Below are positions 55,929-64,000 of a DNA stretch of 64,000 nucleotides, piece by piece. Each line of letters begins with the position of its first letter. Position 1 is the first letter of the stretch. Made by a program: the position numbers and the translations under genes. A model generated the notes under the pieces. That model saw nothing but the letters and a program-made list of their open reading frames with translations, was not told the origin of the DNA and searched no databases. The DNA comes from Caballeronia glathei. GTDB taxonomy: Bacteria > Pseudomonadota > Gammaproteobacteria > Burkholderiales > Burkholderiaceae. The DNA lies in the NCBI RefSeq assembly GCF_000698595.1, contig NZ_JFHC01000036.1, positions 1 through 64,000 on the forward strand, in the 5' to 3' direction.

Positions 55929-57482
55929 TCAGCCTTCGGCGACGTCGAGATAGTCTTCCGGCCGTGTGCGGTCGCCGGAATGCTGCAGCCCCATCACCTT
56001 CACCGCCACGCTGACGACGATCGCCACCACCAGATTCACGATCAGCGCCCAGACCGCCGCGTAACCCGGGATCGCGTAGCCGAACAGCTTGATCGTGAAG
56101 ATCGAGCCCGCCAGTTTCAGCGATATCGCCATCCACGTTCCGACGCCGATGCCCACCGCCCAGCCGATCAGCAGGCCGCGATGATCGAGCATGCGTGTGT
56201 AGAGCCCGAGCACGAGCGCGGGCAGCGTCTGGATGATCCAGATTCCGCCGAGCAGTTGCAGCTGGATCGCGTAGGTGAGCGGCAGCGCGAGAATGAACGC
56301 CACCGCGCCGACCTTCACCAGCAGCGACACCAGCTTCGCGACGTTCGTCTCCTGCTCCGGTGTCATCGAGCGGTTCACGAACTCGCGGTGGACGTTGCGC
56401 GTGTAGAGGTTCGCCGCCGCGATCGACATGATCGCCGCCGGCACCAGCGCGCCGATGCCGATCGCCGCGAATGCCACGCCCACGAACCACGACGGGAAGT
56501 AGTGCAGGAACAGCGCCGGCACCGCGAAATTCGGCCCGAACGCCTTGAAGTACGGAGCGAACTGCGGCATGTCCTTCACGCCCGAGGCGAGCGCCATGTA
56601 CCCGAGCAGCGCGAGCAGGCCGAGCACCAGCGAATAGGCGGGCAGGAGCGCCATGTTGCGGCGGATCGTGTTGCCCGAATTCGACGACAGGATGGCCGTG
56701 ACCGAGTGGGGATACAGGAAGAGCGCGAGCGCCGAGCCCACCGCGAGCGTCGCGTAGGCGCTGTAGCCGTTGAGGCTCGCGGCGTCGGGCGCCTTAAGGA
56801 GCAGCTTCGCCGGCGGCACCGTGCCGAAGATCTGGCCGAAACCGCCCAACTGCGCCGGAATCACGATGATCGCCGCGATGATCGTCACGTAGATGAGCAC
56901 GTCCTTCACGACCGCGATCATCGCCGGGGCGCGCAGGCCCGAGGTATACGTGTAGGCCGCGAGAATCGCAAACGCGATGATGAGCGGCAGGTCGCCGATC
57001 AGGCCCTTCGTATCGAAACCGAGCGCGCCGATCACCACTTCGATGCCCACCAGTTGCAGCGCGATGTACGGCATCGTCGCGACGATGCCCGTCACCGCGA
57101 CCGCCAGCGCGAGCATGCGGCTGTTGTAGCGCGCGTGAACGAAGTCGGCGGCGGTCACGTAGCCGTGGCGCTTCGCGATGCTCCAGAGCTTCGGAAACAC
57201 GACGAACGCGAACGGATAGATCAGGATCGTGTACGGCAGCGCGAAGAAGCCGGTCGCGCCCGCGCCGAAGACGAGCGCCGGGACCGCGATGAACGTATAG
57301 GCCGTGTAGAGATCGCCGCCGAGCAGGAACCACGTGACGATCGTGCCGAAGCGCCGGCCGCCGAGGCCCCATTCGTCGAGTTGAGCGAGATCGCCCTTGC
57401 GCCAGTGAGCGGCGACGAAGCCGAGAATCGTCACGCCCACGAAGAACAGGACGAAGACGAAGGTGGCGGTGGAGTTCATCAT
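55929..57482 (-). CDS. Sodium:solute symporter, MctP-type monocarboxylate permease
   Basis: A 517-residue SSS-family transporter with about thirteen to fourteen helices. The N-terminal WGLGGRRFGTIVTWFLLGGD and the central SALALFLYPHSVTAILSS are typical of MctP/ActP-type carriers for lactate, pyruvate, acetate or related acids. The preceding DUF3311 gene overlaps it by four bases (ATGA), an association known for MctP. The ORF has two ATG codons in a row; the first, 57482, is used. The substrate is inferred from family and partner, not proven. Confidence 0.9.
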   Translation of the reverse strand: MMNSTATFVFVLFFVGVTILGFVAAHWRKGDLAQLDEWGLGGRRFGTIVTWFLLGGDLYTAYTFIAVPALVFGAGATGFFALPYTILIYPFAFVVFPKLWSIAKRHGYVTAADFVHARYNSRMLALAVAVTGIVATMPYIALQLVGIEVVIGALGFDTKGLIGDLPLIIAFAILAAYTYTSGLRAPAMIAVVKDVLIYVTIIAAIIVIPAQLGGFGQIFGTVPPAKLLLKAPDAASLNGYSAYATLAVGSALALFLYPHSVTAILSSNSGNTIRRNMALLPAYSLVLGLLALLGYMALASGVKDMPQFAPYFKAFGPNFAVPALFLHYFPSWFVGVAFAAIGIGALVPAAIMSIAAANLYTRNVHREFVNRSMTPEQETNVAKLVSLLVKVGAVAFILALPLTYAIQLQLLGGIWIIQTLPALVLGLYTRMLDHRGLLIGWAVGIGVGTWMAISLKLAGSIFTIKLFGYAIPGYAAVWALIVNLVVAIVVSVAVKVMGLQHSGDRTRPEDYLDVAEG

Positions 57483-57727
57483 CGCGCGTCCCCCTGTTTG
57501 CGGGCCGTCGGAACAGCTTTCGTCTTCACGTAGACGATGGCGGTAAGCACCGCGCTGATCAGCACCCAGAGCAACTGGTACCAGTAGAAAAACGGAAAGC
57601 CCCAGAGCACCGGTTCGATCTTGTTATAGAACGGCACCCACAGGACGCCGATACAGGGCAAAACCAGCAGCCATAGCCAATGCTTGTTGCGCGGTTGCGC
57701 CGTGCCTGTGGCAGCTTCGTGAGCCAT
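57479..57727 (-). CDS. DUF3311 small membrane protein, partner of MctP
   Basis: An 82-residue protein with two membrane helices (WLWLLVLPCIGVLWVPFY and FFYWYQLLWVLISAVLTAI). The FYNKIEPVLWGFPFFYWYQL stretch is the DUF3311 hallmark. The ATG at 57727 has AGGAG seven bases upstream; a start 30 bases earlier has no such site. Its stop overlaps the mctP start, so it likely forms part of the transporter, perhaps like the small subunits of other SSS carriers. Confidence 0.92.
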   Translation of the reverse strand: MAHEAATGTAQPRNKHWLWLLVLPCIGVLWVPFYNKIEPVLWGFPFFYWYQLLWVLISAVLTAIVYVKTKAVPTARKQGDAR

Positions 57728-57854
57728 GACGGTCTCCTCTTTGTTCTTGGAATTCACCGCCCCGGACGGATCGATCGACCGGGTAGGACGAGCCGTCGGG
57801 AAAGCGTCTCAAAAATAACAGGAGGAGTATATGGGGGTCTTAAAAGGGGTCAAG

Positions 57855-57879
57855 CAGGGCGAACCCGGGGATTCGCCTG
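57855..57879 (-). terminator. Possible terminator after the spermidine-synthase-like gene
   Basis: Imperfect arms cagggcgaa (57855-57863) and ttcgcctg (57872-57879) flank an 8-base loop. Leftward, a run of five T follows after about nine bases. The mismatch and the distance make this a weak candidate. Confidence 0.4.
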
Positions 57880-57934
57880 ACGTGAAAGACAGATGTAATG
57901 AGGCCCGCCGGGGATGTGCGCCTCGTTTGTGCGC

Positions 57935-58843
57935 TCAGATCGCGAACACTTCGATACGCTTCTCGGCGGCGCTCGCGACAAGCGCCTCGACCCACTCGCG
58001 CGCCGGCAGATCGAGTTCCGTCTCGATCAGCTTCGCGCGTTTTTCAAGCGCGTCGAGCGACACGTCGAGCGCCGGACCCGCGAACGCAATCGCGATCCGG
58101 TTGCCGTCGTGGACTTCGGGCAACGCGATCACGCGGCCGTCGAAGGCTTCGTTCAGGCGCTTCATGTTGCGCACGAAGCTCGGGTGATCGCCGAACAGAT
58201 TGATCGTCACGACGCCCGCCTGCGGCGTGAGGCACGCCCGGCAGGCGCGGTAGAACGACACGCTGTCGAGCACCGGCCCGCGCGCGGTCGCGTCGTAGAG
58301 GTCGATCTGCAGCGCGCCGATCGTGCCGTGATTCGCGCGATCGTTGACGAACTCCCACGCATCCTGCTCGCTCACCTTGAGTCGGGCATCGTCGGGCGGA
58401 AGCGCGAACATCGTGCGCGCCGCGATCACGACGGCCGGGTTCAGTTCGACCGCCTCCACCGTCGCGCGCTTCAGAAACCGGTGGCAGAACTTCGTCAGCG
58501 CGGCGGCGCCGAGGCCGAGCTGCACGATGCGCCCGGGCGTCTCGATGAAGAGCAGCCACGCCATCATCTGCTGCGCGTATTCGAGTTCGATGTGGTCCGG
58601 CTTTCTCAGCCGCATCGCGCCCTGCACCCATTCCGTGCCGAAATGCAGGAAGCGCACGCCGCCCTCCTCCGAGAACGTCACGGGCGCGTAGCGCGGCTTG
58701 CGCGGAACGTCGATGCGAGGCGCGCCGTCGAGCGGTTCGTCGCGCTCGCGCTTCGAGCGCCTGCCGTGATGGTCCTGCCGGTCACGTTGCCTGTTGCCGA
58801 ACGCGCGCGCTTCGGCGGACGCGCGCTTAATCAGTTTCGTCAT
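57935..58843 (-). CDS. Spermidine synthase-like methyltransferase-fold protein
   Basis: A 302-residue protein with the spermine/spermidine synthase fold. The nucleotide loop reads VQLGLGAAALTKFCHRFL, then VEAVELNPAVVIAAR with the acidic residue that holds the ribose, and IDLYDATARGPVLDS where true spermidine synthases have the catalytic Asp region. The first 50 residues are basic and probably flexible. True SpeE enzymes have a different N-terminal domain, so polyamine synthesis is uncertain. The start at 58843 overlaps the next gene's end by 17 bases, suggesting coupling with the glycosylase gene upstream. Confidence 0.82.
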   Translation of the reverse strand: MTKLIKRASAEARAFGNRQRDRQDHHGRRSKRERDEPLDGAPRIDVPRKPRYAPVTFSEEGGVRFLHFGTEWVQGAMRLRKPDHIELEYAQQMMAWLLFIETPGRIVQLGLGAAALTKFCHRFLKRATVEAVELNPAVVIAARTMFALPPDDARLKVSEQDAWEFVNDRANHGTIGALQIDLYDATARGPVLDSVSFYRACRACLTPQAGVVTINLFGDHPSFVRNMKRLNEAFDGRVIALPEVHDGNRIAIAFAGPALDVSLDALEKRAKLIETELDLPAREWVEALVASAAEKRIEVFAI

Positions 58844-59315
58844 GAGTGAGGATGTCGCGCCAGACGCGCAATTTTTGGTCGAACGAGAGAATAGCATTCG
58901 CCGGACTCGACGACGGCAGCACGAGCGTCGCGTAACCCGCCGCGCGGATCACCGGCTCGAAGCGGCCCGATGTCTTGCCGTTGAAGCACACTTTCCTCAG
59001 TTGCGGCGCGTGCCGTCGAAACGACGCGAAGTCGTTCGGGTTGGCATTGCGGATCGCCGCGTCGAGGCTGCCTTCGCGCTCGCAGGCGGCGAGCACGTCC
59101 CAGAGGCCGATGCCGTGCGCGAGCAGGCGCGCGACGCGTGCGTCGTAGGCAAGCTCGTGCAGCGGCTCGCCGATCACCGCGCCGAGAAGGCGCCAGAACT
59201 GGTTGCGCGGATGCGCGTAGTACTGCGTCGCCGCGAGCGAAGCGACACCGGGGAAGCTGCCGAGAATCAGCGTATGGGTCGATGCATCCGCGACCGGCGG
59301 AAAACCTTGCAGCAT
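58827..59315 (-). CDS. UDG-superfamily DNA glycosylase (DNA-deoxyinosine glycosylase type)
   Basis: A 162-residue member of the uracil-DNA glycosylase superfamily. It has LILGSFPGVASL (motif A), YYAHPRNQFW, ANPNDFASFRRHAP, FNGKT and LPSSSPAN (motif B region). This matches the hypoxanthine (deoxyinosine) or Mug-like branch that removes deaminated bases. The ATG at 59315 gives a good N-terminus MLQGFPPVAD; longer frames are noncoding. It overlaps the downstream gene by 17 bases and follows ubiC by 11 bases, so three genes form a leftward operon. Confidence 0.9.
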   Translation of the reverse strand: MLQGFPPVADASTHTLILGSFPGVASLAATQYYAHPRNQFWRLLGAVIGEPLHELAYDARVARLLAHGIGLWDVLAACEREGSLDAAIRNANPNDFASFRRHAPQLRKVCFNGKTSGRFEPVIRAAGYATLVLPSSSPANAILSFDQKLRVWRDILTHDETD

Positions 59316-59326
59316 GACTTGCCGCA

Positions 59327-59977
59327 CTACCTTGCGTCGCCGCGCACGACGCGCGTCGCATGCGATGTCAGATGCTCGAGCGGCCGCGAATGCTCGCGAT
59401 GCGCCGCATGCGGCGCGTCGGCTTCGCGCAGACGCGCCCAGAGCGCGGGCAGCATGCATTCCGTGACCATCAGCGGCGCCCCGTGCCGCTCGAACACCGA
59501 GCGGCGCGCGAGAAGCGCACGGGCGCGGTGCGCACCGAGTTGCCGCGCGGCGAGCCGGTACAGCGGATGGCGCGCGGTCAGCCGGCGGCTCGCGAGCGCG
59601 GAACGCGCGACGCTGCTGTCGCTGTAGAGCAGTTCCGCGAGCGGGCGCGTCGAGAGACGGCGCATCGCCTGCCAGACGCCCGCGCTTTCATCGAGTGGCA
59701 CGATGCTGTGCGCCGCGACGAACGGCGCGCCATCGACTCTCAACACCACCTCGCGCACCCACACGCTGCTGCGCGGGCTCACGCGCAGCGCACGCCACTC
59801 GTCGGCCCAGGGCAAGGCGACGGCCTCGCGCGTCACCTCGACGCTCACGGCGCCGAGCGTGCGCAAATGCGCGGTAAGCGAGCCGCCGCGGGTGAGCCAG
59901 TCTTTCTGGTCGTTGGTGAAGGTGGGAAGCGAAGCGATGCGCCAGTGCGCATCGGCGGGATCGTTGGGGATAGGCAT
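59327..59977 (-). CDS. ubiC: Chorismate lyase
   Basis: UbiC splits chorismate to 4-hydroxybenzoate and pyruvate, the first step of ubiquinone synthesis. The 216-residue protein has [13 protein letters not shown], the [20 protein letters not shown] segment with the family's product-binding Arg, and [20 protein letters not shown] with the active-site Glu. The start at 59977 ([12 protein letters not shown]) fits. It is slightly longer than the E. coli enzyme. It heads the ubiC-glycosylase-SpeE-like operon. ubiA is not in the window. Confidence 0.93.
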   Translation of the reverse strand: MPIPNDPADAHWRIASLPTFTNDQKDWLTRGGSLTAHLRTLGAVSVEVTREAVALPWADEWRALRVSPRSSVWVREVVLRVDGAPFVAAHSIVPLDESAGVWQAMRRLSTRPLAELLYSDSSVARSALASRRLTARHPLYRLAARQLGAHRARALLARRSVFERHGAPLMVTECMLPALWARLREADAPHAAHREHSRPLEHLTSHATRVVRGDAR

Positions 59978-60070
59978 GGCGGTGATTATAAAACCGGCAC
60001 GCAAATTCGACCGGTACGGCGATGCTTCAACGCCCGTTGTCGGGCAGGCGAAAGCGGCGCGCAAGAAAAA

Positions 60071-60096
60071 CGCGCTGCTGGAACCCCGGCAGCGCG
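60071..60096 (-). terminator. Rho-independent terminator after htpG
   Basis: An 8-base-pair GC stem (60071-60078 with 60089-60096) with a 10-base loop. Leftward reading gives TTTTT directly after the stem. It lies 34 bases past the htpG stop. Confidence 0.82.
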
Positions 60097-60130
60097 CCTT
60101 CCCTTCCAGCTTTGCAACTTCGACCGCTTC

Positions 60131-62035
60131 TTACCGCGCGAGCAACAGCGTGTTCGTGCGCTTCACGAAGCTCGCCGGATCCTCCAGCGCGCCGCCTTCC
60201 GCGAGCAGCGCCTGATCGAAGAGCAAATGGCACCAGTCGCCGAAATTGGCATTCCCGGCGTTCAGTCCCTTCACGAGCGGATGCTCCGGATTCACTTCCA
60301 GAATCGGCTGCATTTGCGGCGCCTGCTGCCCGGCCGCCTTCAGCATGCGCTGCAGGTAGCCGCTCATGTCGCCTTCGTCGGCGACGAGGCACGACGGCGA
60401 ATCGGTCAGGCGGAACGTGAGACGCACGTCCTTGGCCTTGCCCGCGAGCGCTTCCTTCATCTTCTCGACGAGCGGCTTCATCTCTTCGCCGACCTTCTCC
60501 TGCTGCTGCTTTTCCTCGTCGTTGAGCGCGCCCAGGTCGAGATCGCCGCGCGCGACGCTTGCGAGCGGCTTGCCGTCGAATTCGTTGAGGAACGACAGCA
60601 TCCATTCATCGACGCGATCGGTGAGCAGCAAAACCTCCACGCCCTTCTTGCGGAACACTTCGAGATGCGGGCTGTTCTTCGCGGCCTGCCAGCTGTCGGC
60701 GGTGACGTAGTAGATCTTCGTCTGCTCGGGCTTCATGCGCGAGACGTAGTCCGCGAGCGACACGGTCTGCCCGGACGTGTCGTCGTGCGTCGAGGCGAAG
60801 CGCACGAGCTTCGCGATGCGCTCGCGATTGGCGAAGTCTTCGCCGATGCCTTCCTTGAACACCTGCCCGAACTCGGTCCAGAAGGTCGCGTATTTCTGCT
60901 TGTCGGCGTCTTCGGTGGCTTCGGCCGACGAGGAAGCCACATCCTCCAGCATCGAGAGCACGCGCTTCGTCACGCCTTCACGGATCGCCTTGACGTCGCG
61001 GCTTTCCTGCAGGATTTCGCGCGAGACGTTGAGCGGCAGATCGGCCGAATCCACGACACCCTTCACGAAGCGCAGGTACGCGGGCAGCAGTTGCTCGGCG
61101 TCGTCCATGATGAACACGCGCTTCACGTACAGCTTCAGGCCGCCGCGGTGGTCGCGGTTCCACATGTCGAACGGCGCGTGCTTCGGCACGTACAGCAGTT
61201 GCGTGTACTCGCTGCGGCCTTCGACGCGGTTGTGCGTCCACGCGAGCGGGTCGTCGTGGTCGTGCGACAGGTGCTGGTAGAACTGCTTGTACTGCTCGTC
61301 GCTGATGTCGTTCTTCGCGCGCGTCCAGAGCGCGCTCGCCTGATTGACGGTCTCGTCTTCGTCCTTCGTGACCATCTCGCTCTTTTCCGCGTCCCACTCT
61401 TCCTTCTTCATCAGGATCGGCAGCGCGACGTGATCGGAGTACTTCTGGATGATCGACTTCAGCTTGTAGGTGGAAAGCAGCTCGTCCTCGTCGGGACGCA
61501 GGTGCAGCGTGATGGTCGTGCCGCGCTGGGCTCGCTCGATGTCCTCGACCTCGAAATCGCCCTCGCCCGCGCTCGTCCAGCGCACGCCTTCGCCCGGCTT
61601 CGCGCCCGCGCGGCGCGTCTCGACGGTAATCCTGTCCGCGACGATGAAGCCCGAATAGAAGCCCACGCCGAACTGGCCGATGAGCGCCGCGTCCTTCTGC
61701 TGGTCGCCGGAGAGCTTCGAGAAGAATTCCTTCGTGCCCGAGCGCGCGATCGTGCCGAGATGCGAGATGGCCTCGTCGCGGCTCATGCCGATGCCGTTGT
61801 CGTCGATCGTCACGGTGCGCGCGGCCTTGTCGTACGACACGCGGATGCGCAGGTCCGGATCGTTCTCGTAGAGCGCGCTGTTTTCGATGGCCTCGAAGCG
61901 CAGCTTGTCTGCGGCGTCGGACGCGTTCGAAATCAGCTCGCGCAGGAAGATCTCCTTGTTGCTGTAGAGCGAATGAATCATCAGATGCAGAAGTTGCTTG
62001 ACTTCTGCCTGAAAGCTCATGGTTTCTTGCGCCAT
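60131..62035 (-). CDS. htpG: Molecular chaperone HtpG (bacterial Hsp90)
   Basis: HtpG is the cytosolic Hsp90. The 634-residue protein has the GHKL ATP site: [14 protein letters not shown] from residue 33, DNGIGM at 79-84, and GQFGVGFYS near 123. The middle domain contains [17 protein letters not shown]. The C-terminal dimer domain ends in [11 protein letters not shown]. Length matches the family. A sigma32-type promoter lies about 90 bases upstream, which fits heat-shock control. It is followed by ubiC on the same strand after a terminator. Confidence 0.98.
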   Translation of the reverse strand: MAQETMSFQAEVKQLLHLMIHSLYSNKEIFLRELISNASDAADKLRFEAIENSALYENDPDLRIRVSYDKAARTVTIDDNGIGMSRDEAISHLGTIARSGTKEFFSKLSGDQQKDAALIGQFGVGFYSGFIVADRITVETRRAGAKPGEGVRWTSAGEGDFEVEDIERAQRGTTITLHLRPDEDELLSTYKLKSIIQKYSDHVALPILMKKEEWDAEKSEMVTKDEDETVNQASALWTRAKNDISDEQYKQFYQHLSHDHDDPLAWTHNRVEGRSEYTQLLYVPKHAPFDMWNRDHRGGLKLYVKRVFIMDDAEQLLPAYLRFVKGVVDSADLPLNVSREILQESRDVKAIREGVTKRVLSMLEDVASSSAEATEDADKQKYATFWTEFGQVFKEGIGEDFANRERIAKLVRFASTHDDTSGQTVSLADYVSRMKPEQTKIYYVTADSWQAAKNSPHLEVFRKKGVEVLLLTDRVDEWMLSFLNEFDGKPLASVARGDLDLGALNDEEKQQQEKVGEEMKPLVEKMKEALAGKAKDVRLTFRLTDSPSCLVADEGDMSGYLQRMLKAAGQQAPQMQPILEVNPEHPLVKGLNAGNANFGDWCHLLFDQALLAEGGALEDPASFVKRTNTLLLAR

Positions 62036-62121
62036 GGTCGGTTCCTCTAGTTGGGTTTCGGTGATGATGGATGGCTGCCGCGCGTGGCCCGCGCGGGATC
62101 GCTTTTGAGCGAATTGGCGTC

Positions 62122-62150
62122 AGATAGAGGCGGGCCGCGCGTTTTTCAAG
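62122..62150 (-). promoter_or_regulatory. Sigma32 (heat-shock) promoter of htpG
   Basis: On the minus strand CTTGAAA (62150-62144) is followed after 13 bases by CCTCTATCT (62130-62122). The consensus for RpoH promoters is CTTGAAA, 11-15 bases, CCCCATnT. The -35 part is perfect and the -10 part fair. It would start transcription about 80 bases before the htpG ATG. Confidence 0.8.
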
Positions 62151-62192
62151 GGCCCCGCCTTTTTTCTCACTCACCGGCGTCTTCACCGGCAT

Positions 62193-62798
62193 ATGAAACG
62201 ATTCTCCGGCGCACTCCTCGCCGCCTGTTCCCGGGCGATTGCCCGCCCGAAGCGCGGCAGGCCGCTGACTTCGGGCGAAATCGCGATGGCGCGACTCGTT
62301 TTCGCGGACGCGATCGACTATTCGCGCGTGGCGGTGCACGACCGGGGCTATTTTCCGTTCGGCCTGCAGCATCGTCAGACAGCGGTCACGCCGAACGGCA
62401 GCATGTATTTTCCCAAAGACTGCTTCGAGGAGGATTTTTCGGCCCGTGGCATCGGCTCGCAGATGTGGTTCATGCACGAACTGACGCACGTCTGGCAGTT
62501 CCAGCTCGGCTACTGGGTGAAGATGCGCGGCGCGATCAGGGTCGGCCTCGCCTACGGATACACGCTCGCGCCCGGCCGGCGCCTTGCCGACTACAACATG
62601 GAAGCGCAGGGCAACATCATCGCCGACTATTTCGCGCTCAGGTTCCGCGGCAGCGAGGGCCGGCGCCATCTCTACGAGCACAGGTACCGGGCGCGCCCCG
62701 ACGCGCTCGCGCTGTACGAAGCCGTGCTGGCGGACTTCCTCGACGATCCGGCGAACCGGAGCCATCTGCCGCGCGGGGGCGCAATGCGCGTCGCGTGA
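62193..62798 (+). CDS. Zincin-like protein with HExxH motif (DUF4157-like), function unknown
   Basis: A 201-residue soluble protein with a zinc-protease-like motif MHELTHVWQ (His95, Glu96, His99), and a downstream Glu137 in NMEAQGNIIADYFALR that could be the third ligand. The motif and spacing recall the DUF4157 (eCIS core) group and proteins annotated as Vgr-related in Burkholderia. I see no eCIS, T6SS or Rhs gene nearby. No signal peptide is certain; the first residues are basic with a short hydrophobic patch. It is divergent from htpG. Confidence 0.75.
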   Translation: MKRFSGALLAACSRAIARPKRGRPLTSGEIAMARLVFADAIDYSRVAVHDRGYFPFGLQHRQTAVTPNGSMYFPKDCFEEDFSARGIGSQMWFMHELTHVWQFQLGYWVKMRGAIRVGLAYGYTLAPGRRLADYNMEAQGNIIADYFALRFRGSEGRRHLYEHRYRARPDALALYEAVLADFLDDPANRSHLPRGGAMRVA

Positions 62799-62819
62799 GC
62801 GCCGCGCAACGCCGGCGCG

Positions 62820-64000
62820 CTAGCCGCCGCGCCGCCCGGCCTTCTCCAGATGGCCCGCGAGCATCGCGGGAAGGGTCGGATCGCCGCAGTTCGCGATGTT
62901 GAAGCGCATCCAGGTCGTCGGCGACTGGTGGGGCGAAAAAAGGCTGCCTGGCGTCAGCAAAAAGCCCGCTTCGTGCGCAGCCGCCGCGAGCGCGTCCGAA
63001 TCGACCCCGGTGTCGGCCCACAGGAACATGCCCGCCGAAGGCGTCAGAAAGAGCCTGAAACCGGTTTTTTCGAGCATGCGCGTGGTCTTGTCGCGCACGC
63101 TGTCCAGCCGGCCGCGCAGCCGCTCGACGTGCCGCCGGTAATGGCCCTCGGTGAGCACCTTGTAGAGCACGCGCTCGTTCAGCTCCGGCGTCGTCATGCC
63201 GACGAGCATCTTCTGGTCGGTGAGCGCCTTCGCCACGTCGAGCGGCGCGGCGATGTAGCCCACGCGCAGGTTCGCCGCGAGCGTCTTGGAAAAGCTGCCG
63301 AGGAAGATCACGCGCTTCAGCTGGTCGAGGCTCGCGAGGCGCGTCGCGGGGTAGCCCGGCGGGCACAGGTCGCCGTAGATGTCGTCCTCGACGACGATGA
63401 AGTCGTACGTCTGCGCGAGCTGCAGGATGCGAAACGCCTGCGCCGCCGTGAGCGACGTGCCGGTCGGGTTCTGCAGCACCGAGTTGATCACGAGCATCTT
63501 CGGGCGCCAGGTCGCGACCATCGCTTCGAGCGCGTCGAGATCGGGGCCGTCGGGCGTATAGGGCATGCCGACGAGCCGCGCGCCCTGCGACACGAAGCGC
63601 CCGAACATCTGGAACCACGCCGGATCGCCGACGATCACCGTGTCGCCGGGCTTCACGTAGAGCCGCGCGATCAGGTCGATGCCCTGCGTGATGCCGGAAA
63701 CCAGCACGATCTGCTGCACCGACGCGCCGATCTCCAGTTCCTCCAGCCGCGTCTGCAACTGCTGGCGCAGCGGCAGAAACCCCTGCGGCGTGCCGAACCC
63801 GAGCAGCTGCGCGCCGCTCTGGCGGCTCATCGAGCGCAGCGCGTTGGTGATGAGTTCGCCGTCGAGCCAGTTTCCGGGCAGATAGCCGAGGCCCGGGCCT
63901 TTCGCGGGCGTCGACGTGTGCAGCATGTTGCGCAGGAGCCAGACCACGTCGATGGTGTTTTCCACCGGCTCGCGCTCGGCGCTCGCCCCCTGCGCCGGCG
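62820..64000 (-). CDS. MocR-like PLP-dependent aminotransferase regulator (C-terminal part)
   Basis: An aminotransferase fold-type I domain whose frame stays open to the right edge of the window, so the N-terminus is missing. At the first in-window GTG (63965) the sequence is already inside a domain. It has GLGYLPGNWLDGELI, SGITQGIDLIARL, INSVLQNPTGTSL, VVEDDIYGDL, and the PLP lysine in FLGSFSKTLAANLRVGY. The N-terminal linker and lack of a typical aminotransferase start suggest a MocR/GntR-type fusion, with a winged helix outside the window. Target and effector are unknown. It is convergent with the zincin-like gene. Confidence 0.85.
   Translation of the reverse strand, partial: PAQGASAEREPVENTIDVVWLLRNMLHTSTPAKGPGLGYLPGNWLDGELITNALRSMSRQSGAQLLGFGTPQGFLPLRQQLQTRLEELEIGASVQQIVLVSGITQGIDLIARLYVKPGDTVIVGDPAWFQMFGRFVSQGARLVGMPYTPDGPDLDALEAMVATWRPKMLVINSVLQNPTGTSLTAAQAFRILQLAQTYDFIVVEDDIYGDLCPPGYPATRLASLDQLKRVIFLGSFSKTLAANLRVGYIAAPLDVAKALTDQKMLVGMTTPELNERVLYKVLTEGHYRRHVERLRGRLDSVRDKTTRMLEKTGFRLFLTPSAGMFLWADTGVDSDALAAAAHEAGFLLTPGSLFSPHQSPTTWMRFNIANCGDPTLPAMLAGHLEKAGRRGG

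Noticed and set aside
59360-62050. Open frame of 896 codons on the plus strand opposite htpG and ubiC
   Set aside because: It spans three real leftward genes, has shadow-type composition and no ribosome site or domain.
62128-62166. Hairpin followed by a T run on the plus strand upstream of the zincin-like gene
   Set aside because: The stem has a bulge and a long loop, and no rightward gene precedes it. The sequence is better explained by the sigma32 promoter of htpG.

Overview
The window looks like a piece of core chromosome from a high-GC member of the Burkholderiaceae (Burkholderia, Paraburkholderia, Caballeronia or a close relative). The evidence is the gene order yebC-purD-hemF-nadD-rsfS-rlmH-maf-rng, the many short families usual in this group (DUF1841, DUF3096, DUF3311 next to MctP, a DUF6726-like lipoprotein), and very close family matches in MsbA, HemF and RnfB. 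The genus is inferred from remembered sequence likeness, not from a search. I see no insertion sequence, integrase, prophage, CRISPR array, rRNA or tRNA. Coding density is high, and most intergenic gaps hold either a clear hairpin terminator or nothing I can name.

Layout from left to right. 1-2.6 kb: a leftward kdp potassium-pump operon (small membrane ORF, kdpF, kdpA, start of kdpB). 2.8-5.1 kb: leftward quinone oxidoreductase, methylglyoxal synthase and a short-chain dehydrogenase-like protein with an altered active site. 5.4-13.8 kb: rightward housekeeping genes (upp, yebC, purD, hemF, nadD, rsfS, rlmH, maf, rng). 13.9-20.1 kb: lipid A export and surface polysaccharide genes (msbA, a WaaL-like ligase, three glycosyltransferases). 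20.1-25.8 kb: dnaE, trhO, gluQ. 25.8-33.1 kb: a leftward block with a DEAD-box helicase, an aldehyde dehydrogenase plus catabolic-type acetolactate synthase pair, an MliC-like lysozyme inhibitor, a tiny lipoprotein and purT. 33.3-37.9 kb: an HslJ-like lipoprotein and a very long FtsK.

37.9-46.1 kb: a CorA-family transporter, an exported lactonase-like beta-propeller, two small unknown proteins, a GH15 glucanase/trehalase, an intracellular PHB depolymerase with a readable promoter, and a TetR regulator. 46.4-48.4 kb: an orphan RnfB-like ferredoxin with a 9-bp tandem repeat, then nth and a DUF1841 gene. 48.5-51.9 kb: two monohaem cytochromes c diverging from a MoxR ATPase / VWA protein pair. 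52-57.7 kb: a BenE-type transporter, transaldolase, a FUSC-family membrane protein, and the MctP monocarboxylate transporter with its DUF3311 partner. 57.9-64 kb: a spermidine-synthase-like protein, a UDG-superfamily glycosylase, ubiC, htpG with a readable sigma32 promoter, a small HExxH zincin-like protein, and a MocR-like aminotransferase regulator cut by the right edge.

I did not find a clearly new multi-gene system. The items most worth a second look are the acetolactate synthase/aldehyde dehydrogenase pair without a small subunit, the SDR protein lacking the usual Tyr and Lys, the free-standing HExxH protein, RnfB beside nth without the other rnf genes, the long leader of the DEAD-box gene, and the inverted repeat over the phaZ promoter.
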